DNA of 64,000 nucleotides from Methylotenera oryzisoli (GCA_945907735.1 CAMDTL010000006.1:1-64000); one strand, 5' to 3'. Counted from the first letter of the stretch, positions 1 to 6,858 are shown. Numbers and translations: made by a program. Notes: generated from the letters alone by a model not told the origin.

Positions 1-126
1 TTATCAGTTAAATATCAAGACTTATCGCCCTGTAAGATCCTAGCAGTGGCAGAGATAGAAGTTTTTTTGGAAGTAAAATCACCTAGCACACCTAAGCACA
101 CCGAACATAAAAAAAGCCACTACTAA
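1..126 (+). CDS. C-terminal fragment of an unidentified protein, cut by window start
   Basis: An open frame enters from the left edge and reads 41 codons to a TAA at 124-126. The visible tail is Lys/His-rich at its end. The stop codon lies in the loop of the hairpin at 111-138, so transcription probably ends at this gene. I do not recognise a family from so short a piece. It could also be a chance open frame; the main support is the terminator placed exactly at the stop. Confidence 0.3.
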   Translation, partial: LSVKYQDLSPCKILAVAEIEVFLEVKSPSTPKHTEHKKSHY

Positions 127-138
127 GAGTGGCTTTTT
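111..138 (+). terminator. Rho-independent terminator, possibly bidirectional
   Basis: Eleven-base arms (AAAAAGCCACT and AGTGGCTTTTT) flank a 6-nt loop, with a T-rich tract to 145 on the plus strand and an A-run on the left that gives U on the other strand. It can serve both the fragment ending at 126 and the leftward YeeE/YedE genes ending at 169. Confidence 0.75.
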
Positions 139-151
139 TATTTTATTAAGT

Positions 152-167
152 GTCAAAAGTTTTGATG
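152..167. repeat. Direct repeat, left copy, flanking the sulfur cassette
   Basis: The 16-mer GTCAAAAGTTTTGATG occurs here and again at 3004-3019 in the same orientation. Each copy sits just outside a terminator, and between them lies the complete AT-rich sulfur gene cluster. I saw no third copy in the window. The core is itself a near palindrome around a central G. Confidence 0.7.
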
Positions 168-168
168 G

Positions 169-576
169 TTATTTCTTTGTTAATTTAAATAGATACATTC
201 CCACTAACATCGATATCACAAACAATAATGTTTGTGAATTACCAAATGCCAAAGATACAATCGCAGGTGCAGGACATAAACCTACCATTCCCCATCCTGT
301 TCCAAATATAGCTGCTCCTGCTATCAAAGATAAATTAATATCAGTGCGCTTAGGTATCTCAAAATCTAAATTCAATAATGTTTTATTGTTTTGTTTGATG
401 AAATTAAAAGCAAAAAAACTAAAAAAAACTGCAGACGCCATAACAAATAATAATGATGAATCCCAATTTTGACCGAAAGTTAAAAACCCAATAATTTTTG
501 ATGGATTAGTCATTTGGGCAATGATTAAACCTGCCCCAAAAATGATGCCAACTAATAAAGCGATGATGGCGCTCAT
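169..576 (-). CDS. YeeE/YedE family (DUF395) half-transporter, second gene of pair
   Basis: A 135-residue membrane protein with about four hydrophobic segments and the family signature GWGMVGLCPAPAIV near residues 94-107, whose Cys in a GLCP context is typical of YeeE/YedE thiosulfate or sulfur-compound permeases. Single-chain family members such as E. coli TsuA carry two such halves; here they are separate genes, as in many PmpA/PmpB-type pairs. It overlaps the upstream half by 4 bp, implying coupled translation. Inferred role is moving a reduced sulfur compound across the inner membrane for the adjacent persulfide dioxygenase. The substrate cannot be read from the sequence. Confidence 0.85.
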   Translation of the reverse strand: MSAIIALLVGIIFGAGLIIAQMTNPSKIIGFLTFGQNWDSSLLFVMASAVFFSFFAFNFIKQNNKTLLNLDFEIPKRTDINLSLIAGAAIFGTGWGMVGLCPAPAIVSLAFGNSQTLLFVISMLVGMYLFKLTKK

Positions 577-980
577 ATCAGCACATTTTGTATGACGAAA
601 ACTGTTACGAAGCCAAAGAAGATGAATGTCATTGTTGCTATGAAAGACCTTACAGACAATCTAGCTAAACCACATACACCATGACCACTGGTGCAGCCTG
701 ATCCTAAGCGACTTCCAAATCCTACTAATAAACCACCTACAATAATCAGTAGTTTATTAGATGTGATTTCAATGATTGGGATTGAATGGAAGATACTGTA
801 AATAAGGGGTGATATAAGAAGGCCTAACACAAAGAATAATCGCCAATAGTTCTTACTAAGTGGATTATTGAAAAGCTCACCTAAAATACCACTTACACCT
901 AAAACTTTTCCATTAAAAAGTAATAGCAATGAAACAGCTATGCCAATAATTGATCCACCAATAAGTGATTGAATGACCAT
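573..980 (-). CDS. YeeE/YedE family (DUF395) half-transporter, first gene of pair
   Basis: Membrane protein with four hydrophobic stretches and the conserved GSRLGSGCTSGHGVCGLARL motif, in which the Cys residues are the expected sulfur-handling residues of YeeE/YedE proteins. The frame is open to a TTG at 1028, but that start would overlap the metallo-hydrolase gene by 34 bp. I chose the ATG at 980, just before the first membrane segment, giving 135 residues, the same length as its partner. Neither start has a strong Shine-Dalgarno. It forms an operon with the genes at 169-576 and 995-1744. Confidence 0.82.
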   Translation of the reverse strand: MVIQSLIGGSIIGIAVSLLLLFNGKVLGVSGILGELFNNPLSKNYWRLFFVLGLLISPLIYSIFHSIPIIEITSNKLLIIVGGLLVGFGSRLGSGCTSGHGVCGLARLSVRSFIATMTFIFFGFVTVFVIQNVLI

Positions 981-994
981 TTTGATTTGGTAGT

Positions 995-1744
995 TTAACC
1001 TTGGTAACTCTCGGTCATTTGTTTGCAATAATTTTGCAAATTCTCAGGCAAATCATCAGGACACACACCGCAAAGCTGATTACCTTTTACAGCATAATCA
1101 ATAAATTTAGGGTAAGGTAAATTAAGATTTTTCATAATCTCCATAAACTCCTCCGATGTTTTGTTATTGCCTAACCTTGAATTCTTGGTTTTCTCTTGTT
1201 TTATGGTTGAAACAAACCGTTGCTGATAATCATGTCCTGGATAAACAAGATAATCATCTGGCAAGGTAAAAAGCTTTTTATGAATACTTATGTAAAGTTG
1301 CTCTGAGCTTCCACCTTGAAAATCAGTTCTTCCGCATGCATCAATAAGAAGTGAATCTCCTGTTAAAACAGCATTATTAATGATGTATGCAAAATGTCCT
1401 GGCGTATGTCCTGGCGTATGAAGAGATTCTAATTTTATGCTACCTATCTGCAAGGGCTTCCCTTCCTCTAAATATAGATCAGCGCATGGCAGTTTATCTA
1501 CTATGGGATTTGCAATCTTACTTTTAAGTTTTTCTTTTAGGTGTAAAGAACTAGTGATGTGATCTGCATGAATATGAGTGTCAATTGAGTATTCAAGTGT
1601 CAAGTTAAGCTTTTTAAGCTCTTCAATATCACGATCCATAGATGCAATTACAGGATCAATTAAGATAGCCTTTCCCGTTTCCTCACATCCAATAAGATAG
1701 GTATATGTGCTTGATAGGGGCTCAAATAATTGTCTAAATATCAT
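995..1744 (-). CDS. Metallo-beta-lactamase-fold persulfide dioxygenase (ETHE1/Blh type)
   Basis: A 249-residue protein with the metal-binding THIHADH motif near residues 56-62, HTPGHTPGHF near 110 and the ETHE1-type CGRTDFQGGS segment near 137-146. Members of this subfamily are mononuclear iron enzymes that oxidise glutathione persulfide to sulfite. The C-terminus (about 215-249) has an extra Cys-rich part, CGVCPDDLPENL. Start is the ATG at 1744, facing the divergent ArsR gene. Context (two sulfur permeases, BigR-like repressor, TauE exporter) fits sulfide/persulfide detoxification: persulfide is oxidised here and the sulfite is exported by the TauE protein. Confidence 0.87.
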   Translation of the reverse strand: MIFRQLFEPLSSTYTYLIGCEETGKAILIDPVIASMDRDIEELKKLNLTLEYSIDTHIHADHITSSLHLKEKLKSKIANPIVDKLPCADLYLEEGKPLQIGSIKLESLHTPGHTPGHFAYIINNAVLTGDSLLIDACGRTDFQGGSSEQLYISIHKKLFTLPDDYLVYPGHDYQQRFVSTIKQEKTKNSRLGNNKTSEEFMEIMKNLNLPYPKFIDYAVKGNQLCGVCPDDLPENLQNYCKQMTESYQG

Positions 1745-1777
1745 TTGTTATTCTTTAACTGTTTTAATTTAATTAAA

Positions 1778-1808
1778 TTTATTATATTATATATAAAAAT
1801 ATAATAAA
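1778..1808. promoter_or_regulatory. AT-rich palindromic operator between divergent sulfur genes
   Basis: Perfect 11-bp arms, TTTATTATATT (1778-1788) and AATATAATAAA (1798-1808), are separated by 9 nt and lie in the 74-bp gap between the dioxygenase and the ArsR gene. AT-rich inverted repeats in this position are the known type of binding site for BigR. I infer that the ArsR protein binds here and represses both directions. The AT-rich arms would also contain any -10 elements. Confidence 0.65.
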
Positions 1809-1818
1809 AGCATTTTAA

Positions 1819-2133
1819 ATGACTACAAAGACTATTAATTATACAAAGATACAGAAAAACGCCTTAGAGGCAGAAAAATACCTAAAAGTATTTTCTAATG
1901 CAGATAGGTTGGCTCTTTTGTGCCAATTAATTCAAGAAGAAAAGTGTGTGCAAGAGCTGGAGGCATCTACACAGATCAAACAACCAACCCTATCCCAACA
2001 ATTAACCATTCTTCGTAAAAATAAAATTGTGCAAACAAGGCGTGATGGAAAGTTCATTTATTACCAGCTCAAAAATCAACATGCTATAGAAATGATTAAT
2101 CTTTTATACAATCAATTTTGTAGGAAAACATAG
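1819..2133 (+). CDS. ArsR-family persulfide-responsive repressor (BigR/SqrR-like)
   Basis: A 104-residue winged-helix protein with the ArsR recognition helix around QPTLSQQLTILRKNKIV (residues 55-71) and wing RRDGKFIYYQL. Cys35 (context LALLCQL) and Cys101 (context LLYNQFC) are 66 residues apart, the same spacing as the redox pair of BigR, which forms a disulfide or polysulfide bridge when persulfide is present. A third Cys is at 43. It is transcribed divergently from the dioxygenase and is followed after 2 bp by the TauE gene. No metal-binding ELCVCDL motif is visible, so a sulfur sensor is more likely than a metal sensor. Confidence 0.85.
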   Translation: MTTKTINYTKIQKNALEAEKYLKVFSNADRLALLCQLIQEEKCVQELEASTQIKQPTLSQQLTILRKNKIVQTRRDGKFIYYQLKNQHAIEMINLLYNQFCRKT

Positions 2134-2135
2134 CC

Positions 2136-2918
2136 ATGGAAGTCTTTTTATTAATTGGTCTCTTTCTTGGCATAGTGATGGGTCTTACGGGCGCGGGGGG
2201 AGGTATATTATCGGTCCCTCTTATTGTAAGCTTTACGCAGTTAAGTATTATTGAAGCAGCACCTATTGGGCTTATGACAGTATTATCAGCATCTACTGTC
2301 TCTGCAATATTAGGATTAAAACAAGGTCATGTTAGATATCGTGCAGCGATATTAATGTCTATTTTTGGGATTGTTTTTTCAGCTTTGGGTCTTTGGGTTG
2401 CTCATCAAACAAACAATCACATACTATCAACCATATTTTCTATTATCTTATTTTGGTCAGCATTTAATACCTTAAGGTCTAAGGGTGACCTTAACCACAA
2501 AGGAACAATGAAATGTGACCAAAATCAAAATACCAAACGCTTTATTTGGACAAAAAAATGTTCTCTTTTTATGATGCTAACAGGAAGTTTAACTGGATTT
2601 TTATCTGGAATGTTAGGCGTTGGGGGTGGCTTTATTATTGTGCCTGCCTTAAGAAAATTATCTTCACTTACCCATCAATCAATTATTGCAACCTCACTTA
2701 CAACAATCTCAATTGTTTCTTTCTTTATTGTATTAACAAATAGCTTAACTTTACAAAATATTAACTGGAACATTGCACTCCCTTCTCTTATTAGCTCCAT
2801 TGTAGGTATTGTCATTGCTAAATCTATTCATAAGAAATTAAATGCCGATATACTCAATAAAATATTCGCCTTTTTGTTAATAGCTGTTGCACTACTGCTC
2901 ATATCAAGATCTCATTAG
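2136..2918 (+). CDS. TauE/SafE family sulfite or sulfur-anion exporter
   Basis: A 260-residue membrane protein with two repeated halves, each opening with the glycine-rich signature of the family (GLTGAGGGILSVPLIV near residues 17-32 and GFLSGMLGVGGGFIIVPAL near 154-172), and eight predicted membrane helices. It begins 2 bp after the ArsR stop, so the two genes are surely co-transcribed. In similar clusters the protein is thought to expel sulfite made by the persulfide dioxygenase. An ORF at 2546-2743 in another frame is a shadow. Confidence 0.87.
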   Translation: MEVFLLIGLFLGIVMGLTGAGGGILSVPLIVSFTQLSIIEAAPIGLMTVLSASTVSAILGLKQGHVRYRAAILMSIFGIVFSALGLWVAHQTNNHILSTIFSIILFWSAFNTLRSKGDLNHKGTMKCDQNQNTKRFIWTKKCSLFMMLTGSLTGFLSGMLGVGGGFIIVPALRKLSSLTHQSIIATSLTTISIVSFFIVLTNSLTLQNINWNIALPSLISSIVGIVIAKSIHKKLNADILNKIFAFLLIAVALLLISRSH

Positions 2919-2971
2919 ACAAGACGCTGAAGAGCTCTGGTTTGCTAAATATCAATTAACACCTGAATCCT

Positions 2972-2995
2972 AAAAGTCGTTTTAAATGACTTTTT
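2972..2995 (+). terminator. Probable terminator of the ArsR-TauE operon
   Basis: Seven-base arms AAAAGTC and GACTTTT around a 9-nt loop, ending in five T residues. The stem is AT-rich and so of moderate strength. Confidence 0.5.
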
Positions 2996-3003
2996 GAAAC
3001 ACC

Positions 3004-3019
3004 GTCAAAAGTTTTGATG
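3004..3019. repeat. Direct repeat, right copy, flanking the sulfur cassette
   Basis: Identical to the 16-mer at 152-167 and in the same orientation. Together the copies bracket a 2.85-kb cassette. Confidence 0.7.
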
Positions 3020-3141
3020 CTTGATAATTAAAAATCTCCGGATTCAGGATTTTTTCTAACACACCCCTATTCTGCCACTAGCAAAATACCCCGCCTTGAA
3101 CCTTCTGCCTAGCCTACAAATACTGTAAAATGTTCTTTTCT

Positions 3142-3175
3142 GGGGGATTAGCTCAGCTGGTCAAGCAGCGGACTC
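3142..3175 (+). pseudogene. 5' half of a broken tRNA gene (tRNA-Lys-like)
   Basis: The sequence GGGGGATTAGCTCAGCTGGT followed by an AGCAGCGGACTC segment matches the acceptor 5' strand, D-arm and 5' anticodon-stem strand of a tRNA, most like tRNA-Lys as I remember it. Homology stops at the anticodon loop: no anticodon, T-arm or 3' acceptor strand follows. A promoter-like stretch precedes it (TTGAAC at about 3096, AATACT 17 nt later). The last 15 bases double as the final codons and stop of the leftward ORF 3161-3610. This is either the scar of an insertion or deletion in the anticodon loop, or an attachment-site remnant. Confidence 0.55.
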
Positions 3176-3610
3176 GACACCAACTCGACGGGCTACTTGC
3201 GAGTTAGCCGACGACTTACCCTCATCACTAACACTGGTTTGCTTTCTAGGCTTGTTTTGTTTGCCATTTGTCATAGCTGCGCCACGTTTTCCGCCTTCTC
3301 TTTGCTTGATTTTTATATCATCTAAATGTTGTCGATAATCCTCAATTTCAGGGCATGAAAACAAACCATTACTTTCAACAAAAAAGCTTTTTACGTTATC
3401 TGTTAAAGCTATCTGAATCTCGCTAACTTCGTACCCTAGATACTTAGCCAGCTGATGGTCGTTACTTGGCACTTGCTTGTTTTCCCAACACTCTAGGCGC
3501 AAGGTATGAAACAACCCCCGCTCGGCGAGCGTCATAAGTCTAAATTGCCGATTTGCTAAAGTGCTGGCAGCATATTCCTGATAAGCTGGTGCTTTACGGT
3601 TTTGGGTCAT
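3161..3610 (-). CDS. Element-borne protein with phage replisome-organiser-like N-terminus
   Basis: A 149-residue soluble protein. Residues 1-95 (YQEYAASTLANRQFRLMTL and onward to the QLAKYLGYE helix) resemble the DUF1376/YdaU-type N-terminal domains of phage and element replication proteins, which load or recruit host helicase. Residues 100-149 are a polar Lys/Gly/Ser-rich tail. The last codons and the stop derive from the tRNA fragment on the other strand, so the C-terminus was probably created or replaced when the element landed. Start is the ATG at 3610. Family assignment is tentative. Confidence 0.6.
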   Translation of the reverse strand: MTQNRKAPAYQEYAASTLANRQFRLMTLAERGLFHTLRLECWENKQVPSNDHQLAKYLGYEVSEIQIALTDNVKSFFVESNGLFSCPEIEDYRQHLDDIKIKQREGGKRGAAMTNGKQNKPRKQTSVSDEGKSSANSQVARRVGVESAA

Positions 3611-3648
3611 GGTTTACACTCTCGCAATTGCGCTAGACAGGTGGTAAT

Positions 3649-3945
3649 TCATAGCGCCACCCCGATTTTCCTATCCATGCGCGAGCCTGTTTGCTTGGCT
3701 TGTTCTAACGCGCGTTTAATGGGGTAGTGCTTGGCAATAATATTGGGTGTAGCCGTTTGCATTAGCTCAAACAGATACCCTCGCTCACACTTATCAAAAA
3801 TGGCCTTTGCGCCACTCTTTTGCGCTTCTATCAGGTAAAAACAAACACGTTCGCCGTTTAGATGTTTTCTCTTTGGCCACTCCGCATCTAACGGGCAGAT
3901 ATTGGCCGAGCAAGTTTGAAAGCGGTCACAATCAATTTGATTCAT
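3649..3945 (-). CDS. Unknown element protein with several cysteines
   Basis: The frame is open up to 3999, but I place the start at the ATG 3945, which overlaps the stop of the AlpA gene as ATGA and implies coupled translation. This gives 98 residues beginning MNQIDCDRFQTCSANICPLD. Cys residues cluster at the N-terminus (three in about 11 residues) with another pair further on, suggesting a small metal-binding fold. The C-terminal half is basic with a helix ending in ALEQAKQTGSRMDRK. I know such proteins only as partners of AlpA in P4-like elements; the function is unknown. Confidence 0.6.
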   Translation of the reverse strand: MNQIDCDRFQTCSANICPLDAEWPKRKHLNGERVCFYLIEAQKSGAKAIFDKCERGYLFELMQTATPNIIAKHYPIKRALEQAKQTGSRMDRKIGVAL

Positions 3946-4187
3946 AATTGCATGGCCTTCGCTGCAAGTGCAGCGCGTACTTGGCCAACATTCCAGCATG
4001 TACAGCGTTCGGATAATTTTACTGGCGCTGGTATGGTTTTGTTTTTAACACCTCGCCAAATTGTGGCGCTTGAAACGCCGTATAGACGTTTGAGAACGGG
4101 GAGTCTGATAAAACTGGAATTTGGCAAGCTTTCAAAATTTACTAATGCTTCGGGGATAGGTTGAGTAAGTTCTAAATTTAGTTTCAC
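3942..4187 (-). CDS. AlpA-like excisionase/transcription regulator
   Basis: An 81-residue protein with the MerR-type helix-turn-helix of the AlpA family: SFIRLPVLKRLYGVSSATIW, then RGVKNKTIPAPVKLSERCTCWNVGQV, where the Trp and the IPAPVKLS turn are typical. AlpA proteins activate or direct excision of P4-type elements. Start is a GTG at 4187 with GGAG about 9 nt upstream. It overlaps the next gene by 4 bp. Likely targets are the repeats upstream of the integrase (6805-6858) or the 10-mers at 4337-4366, but this is inference. Confidence 0.8.
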   Translation of the reverse strand: MKLNLELTQPIPEALVNFESLPNSSFIRLPVLKRLYGVSSATIWRGVKNKTIPAPVKLSERCTCWNVGQVRAALAAKAMQL

Positions 4188-4336
4188 TTTGTATCACTCC
4201 TAAAAGGAGGTGTGATGCAGATATTAACCATGTATTTATTTATCCATGCGATACGATTATGTTTCATTGTGAGTTTTCCTGTTGTTGTAAGTAACAGGTC
4301 ACATCATGTAGATTTATTTAATTGAGGAGAATCACC

Positions 4337-4366
4337 TTTGCTAGCATAGCCCGATGTTTGCTAGCA
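4337..4366. repeat. Two direct copies of TTTGCTAGCA
   Basis: Copies at 4337-4346 and 4357-4366 have a 20-bp period, close to two helical turns, and each contains the palindrome GCTAGC. They lie between the AlpA gene and the upstream gene. This layout suits a protein binding site such as an AlpA operator or replication iterons. Confidence 0.45.
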
Positions 4367-4374
4367 CATACCAG

Positions 4375-4893
4375 TCATTGATTTTTTAAATAATTTCTAA
4401 TCGTTGAAAATTCCAAAGGGTAAGTTTTTGTATAATGAATTGCCGCAATATCTTTTGAATCAAAACTAGCTTTATTGTTTTTATAATTATTAATTATTTC
4501 TTTTTTATACTCATCCGTTTTCTGGTGAGCTATAGACGCACCCTTTTGTCTAGCTAGAGTATTTTTTTCTATTATCATGCTTAATGTTGAATTAGCGGAC
4601 TTTAATGAAACATTGAAATTTTCTTGATTATTGATAATTGGGATAGCTTTATCATTTAAATACCCATGTAATGTTACAGCTAAAACTTCTTGAGTTGATC
4701 CTGCATAAATTAAGAACGCAATAAAATCTATGATTTGATCCTTATCTTCGCTTTCTAAGGCTCTATGTATTAAATTACTAACGAACAAGCTTTGCTGCGA
4801 TGCAATTTCTGTATAAGAAAAATCAGGATTTATTTTGCTTTGAAATATTTTATCTTGTTCGAAATACTCACTTTTAAATTCTTCTAAATTCAT
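4375..4893 (-). CDS. Hypothetical element protein, AT-rich
   Basis: 172 residues from the ATG at 4893 (AGGGG about 7 nt upstream; a TTG two codons earlier is less likely). Soluble and mostly helical in composition, with an acidic N-terminal half and a basic C-terminal quarter (Lys/Asn-rich, about 125-145) followed by a short segment that could be a helix-turn-helix, FDSKDIAAIHYTKTYPLEFS. I recognise no family. Codon use is visibly more AT-rich than in its neighbours and in the chromosome to the right, which supports separate acquisition. Confidence 0.6.
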   Translation of the reverse strand: MNLEEFKSEYFEQDKIFQSKINPDFSYTEIASQQSLFVSNLIHRALESEDKDQIIDFIAFLIYAGSTQEVLAVTLHGYLNDKAIPIINNQENFNVSLKSANSTLSMIIEKNTLARQKGASIAHQKTDEYKKEIINNYKNNKASFDSKDIAAIHYTKTYPLEFSTIRNYLKNQ

Positions 4894-4921
4894 TTGCAAC
4901 CCCTAATCCCTATTTGAGAAA

Positions 4922-4975
4922 CCACACCAGCTAAGCTAGGGTTGCTTAGTGTTCGCCCCGTCGGGCTAGGTGTGG
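4922..4975. repeat. Inverted repeat with internal hairpin
   Basis: CCACACC (4922-4928) and GGTGTGG (4969-4975) enclose a second possible hairpin, GCCC-CGTC-GGGC. It lies between two leftward element genes, 14 bp after the stop of the upstream one at 4989, and could be a terminator without a T-run, a processing site or a protein site. Confidence 0.4.
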
Positions 4976-4988
4976 CTAATTAAACTGA

Positions 4989-5483
4989 TTACTTTTTAAT
5001 AGCCTCTTCTGTTAGCGGTGGAAGTGCCACTTCATCTACAGCAGCTATCTCTGGCAATTCAGTTTGTACAGATGGAGAAGCTGCCGCAGTAGCAACTTCT
5101 TTTGCATATCTTTCCTGATAGTCCGCATCGTCTTTTGCTAGCTTATCTAGATGTTTTTGTTTTGATAATTCGACAGCATCTCTTTCTTGCCTTTTTTTGA
5201 GAATAAAGGCAATCTCTTCATTCATTCGTATCTCCAATAAGTCTTCTTCGTGTTGAGTTTTAGGTGTCCATGCTGGATTGCGTAACACTTCATCAATAGC
5301 CGCCTTGTCCGCAGCGTCTTCTCTTTCAATGTAGCTTTGACTAAGCTCTGTGGGCGAGGCGGTTACTTGACTGGCGGGGTCTTGAATAACAGACTTTGAA
5401 TTTACCACTACATATACCGCAAATACGAGTGCAGCTACTAAAATCCACTTGCCTGCTTTTGATGATTTCACTTCATTCTCCAT
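4989..5483 (-). CDS. Hypothetical single-pass membrane protein of the element
   Basis: 164 residues. A short basic N-terminus (KSSKAGK) precedes one membrane segment, WILVAALVFAVYVVV (about 13-27), giving an anchored protein with a long outside region. That region is charged and Ala/Glu/Lys-rich with heptad-like spacing (about 55-135), likely coiled coil, and ends in a Pro/Glu-rich tail. Start at ATG 5483 with AAGGA about 8 nt upstream. I recognise no family; no enzymatic motif is visible. Confidence 0.6.
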   Translation of the reverse strand: MENEVKSSKAGKWILVAALVFAVYVVVNSKSVIQDPASQVTASPTELSQSYIEREDAADKAAIDEVLRNPAWTPKTQHEEDLLEIRMNEEIAFILKKRQERDAVELSKQKHLDKLAKDDADYQERYAKEVATAAASPSVQTELPEIAAVDEVALPPLTEEAIKK

Positions 5484-5577
5484 GATTAGTCCTTAATTTT
5501 TATAAATATAAAGGTGAGTATTAGCAACAGTAGTTTATTCATTTTATGAAATGCCATTTAGCAATGCGCGTAATTGG

Positions 5578-6804
5578 TCATGCTTGCTTAAACGGTACTA
5601 TTTTTGCACCCGCTTTAAGTTCATCCAAATAATCTGCCCATTGCTGCATCATGCTGGAACGTTGTTTAAGGTAAAGCGCATGGTTATAGGCCGCGCTAAC
5701 GGCGTTGCGCTCTTGGTGGGCAAGCTGTAGCTCGATATGCTGGTGGTCAAAGCCTTGCTCATGCAGCGCGGTTGAGGCTAGCCCTCTAAAGCCATGGCCA
5801 GTCATGCGGCCTTTATAGCCCATCACTTCAAGCGCTTTTAAAATGGTGTTGTTGCTCATGGCTTTATTTGTGCTGTTTCTATTTGGAAACACCAGCAAGC
5901 CATCGCCAGTAAGGTTTTTAAGTGACTGCAAAATATGGATTGCTTGCCTTGAAAGTGGCACAATATGCGGCGTTTTCATTTTCATACGCTCGGGTGCTAT
6001 TCGCCATTGTGCGGCATCTAAATCAAACTCGCTCCATTGCGCTTGTATTAGCTCGCTTGTGCGTACAAAGGTTAAGGCCATCAGCTTTACTGCCAACCTT
6101 GTTAATGGCTGTGAATTACTTGCATCAATCGCCCGCAATAACGCTGGTAACTCTTTTATTTCAATGCGCGCGTAATTTTCTTTTTTGCGCGCTTCAATAA
6201 TATCGCTAGGCTTAATATCGGTTGCAGGGTTGCGGGTGACTTTGCTTTCTTTGTTATGCGCGATAGCGTATCTAAAAACTTGGCCAATGGTTTGATGTAC
6301 GCGCTTGGCTAAATCCAGCGCATCACGCCCCGCTATCGCCTTAACGCAATCGGCCACTTGCTGTGCTTGTATGTCGTTTATTGGGAGCTTGCCTAAAGTA
6401 TCAAACACATCTAACTCAAAACGCCGCATCACATATCTTGCATGGCGAGGGCTTTTGCTAGACTGCCAATGTTGCCACCATTTACCAGCCCAAAGCTCGA
6501 AGGTGTTTGTCTTATTAGCCACCCGCTCGGATTTATCGTCTTTACGCTTATCGCTGGGGTTAATGGGCGGGTTGCTTGCTAATAGCGTTCTCGCTTGGTC
6601 GCGCCTTTGTCTTGCGCTTAAAAGTGAAACTTCGGGATAAGTGCCAAACGAGAGTAATTTTTCTTTACCCTCAAAGCGATATTTAAAACGCCACCATTTA
6701 CCGCCGCTTGGGGTAACTTGTAAAAATAGCCCGCCTTCATCATACATCTTGAAAGCCTTATCTAAGGGCTTGGCGGTGCGTATAGCGGTGTCTGAAAGTG
6801 CCAT
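5578..6804 (-). CDS. P4-type tyrosine recombinase (integrase)
   Basis: 408 residues. An N-terminal arm-binding domain (DUF4102 type, residues about 1-90: LSDTAIRTAKPLDKAFKMYD, GLFLQVTPSGGKWWRF, SFGTYPEVSLLSARQRRD), a core-binding SAM-like domain and a C-terminal catalytic domain. Active-site residues visible are Arg in FVRTSEL (about 247), His-x-x-Arg in GHGFRGLAS (about 337-340), a second His in QLAHQERN and the nucleophile Tyr in AAYNHALYL (about 373). The gene appears intact and full length. It starts 168 bp from the 3' end of tRNA-Ser, the likely attachment target, with a dense repeat array directly upstream of its ATG. Confidence 0.93.
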   Translation of the reverse strand: MALSDTAIRTAKPLDKAFKMYDEGGLFLQVTPSGGKWWRFKYRFEGKEKLLSFGTYPEVSLLSARQRRDQARTLLASNPPINPSDKRKDDKSERVANKTNTFELWAGKWWQHWQSSKSPRHARYVMRRFELDVFDTLGKLPINDIQAQQVADCVKAIAGRDALDLAKRVHQTIGQVFRYAIAHNKESKVTRNPATDIKPSDIIEARKKENYARIEIKELPALLRAIDASNSQPLTRLAVKLMALTFVRTSELIQAQWSEFDLDAAQWRIAPERMKMKTPHIVPLSRQAIHILQSLKNLTGDGLLVFPNRNSTNKAMSNNTILKALEVMGYKGRMTGHGFRGLASTALHEQGFDHQHIELQLAHQERNAVSAAYNHALYLKQRSSMMQQWADYLDELKAGAKIVPFKQA

Positions 6805-6858
6805 ATTGGGGTAACTCTAAATTGGGGTAAGTTAAGTTACCCCAAATGTTACCCCAAT
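6805..6858. promoter_or_regulatory. Nested GGGGTAA repeat array upstream of the integrase
   Basis: Four copies of GGGGTAA: two direct (6808-6814, 6824-6830) and two inverted (6837-6843, 6849-6855). The inner pair forms arms TTGGGGTAA/TTACCCCAA and the outer pair ATTGGGGTAAC/GTTACCCCAAT, giving a palindrome inside a palindrome. Its position, abutting the start codon and between int and the tRNA, fits integrase arm-type sites or an operator for the integrase or AlpA. Confidence 0.65.

Larger units (their letters stand above)
2919..3141. other. Junction region with a gene remnant, terminator and repeat
   Basis: Directly after the TauE stop, a frame reads RQDAEELWFAKYQLTPES then TAA at 2970-2972, which looks like the tail of a gene with no start in place; I cannot name it. 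Next come a terminator (2972-2995), the second 16-mer direct repeat (3004-3019), and an AT-rich stretch leading to the promoter-like sequence of the broken tRNA at 3142. The 8-mers CTGAATCC and GGATTCAG in this region are inverted relative to each other. Confidence 0.35.

Noticed and set aside
3142-3230. Functional tRNA at 3142
   Set aside because: No anticodon stem partner, T-arm or acceptor 3' strand follows the 5' half.
5843-6640. Several frames opposite the integrase gene
   Set aside because: Antisense shadows overlapping a complete, motif-bearing integrase.
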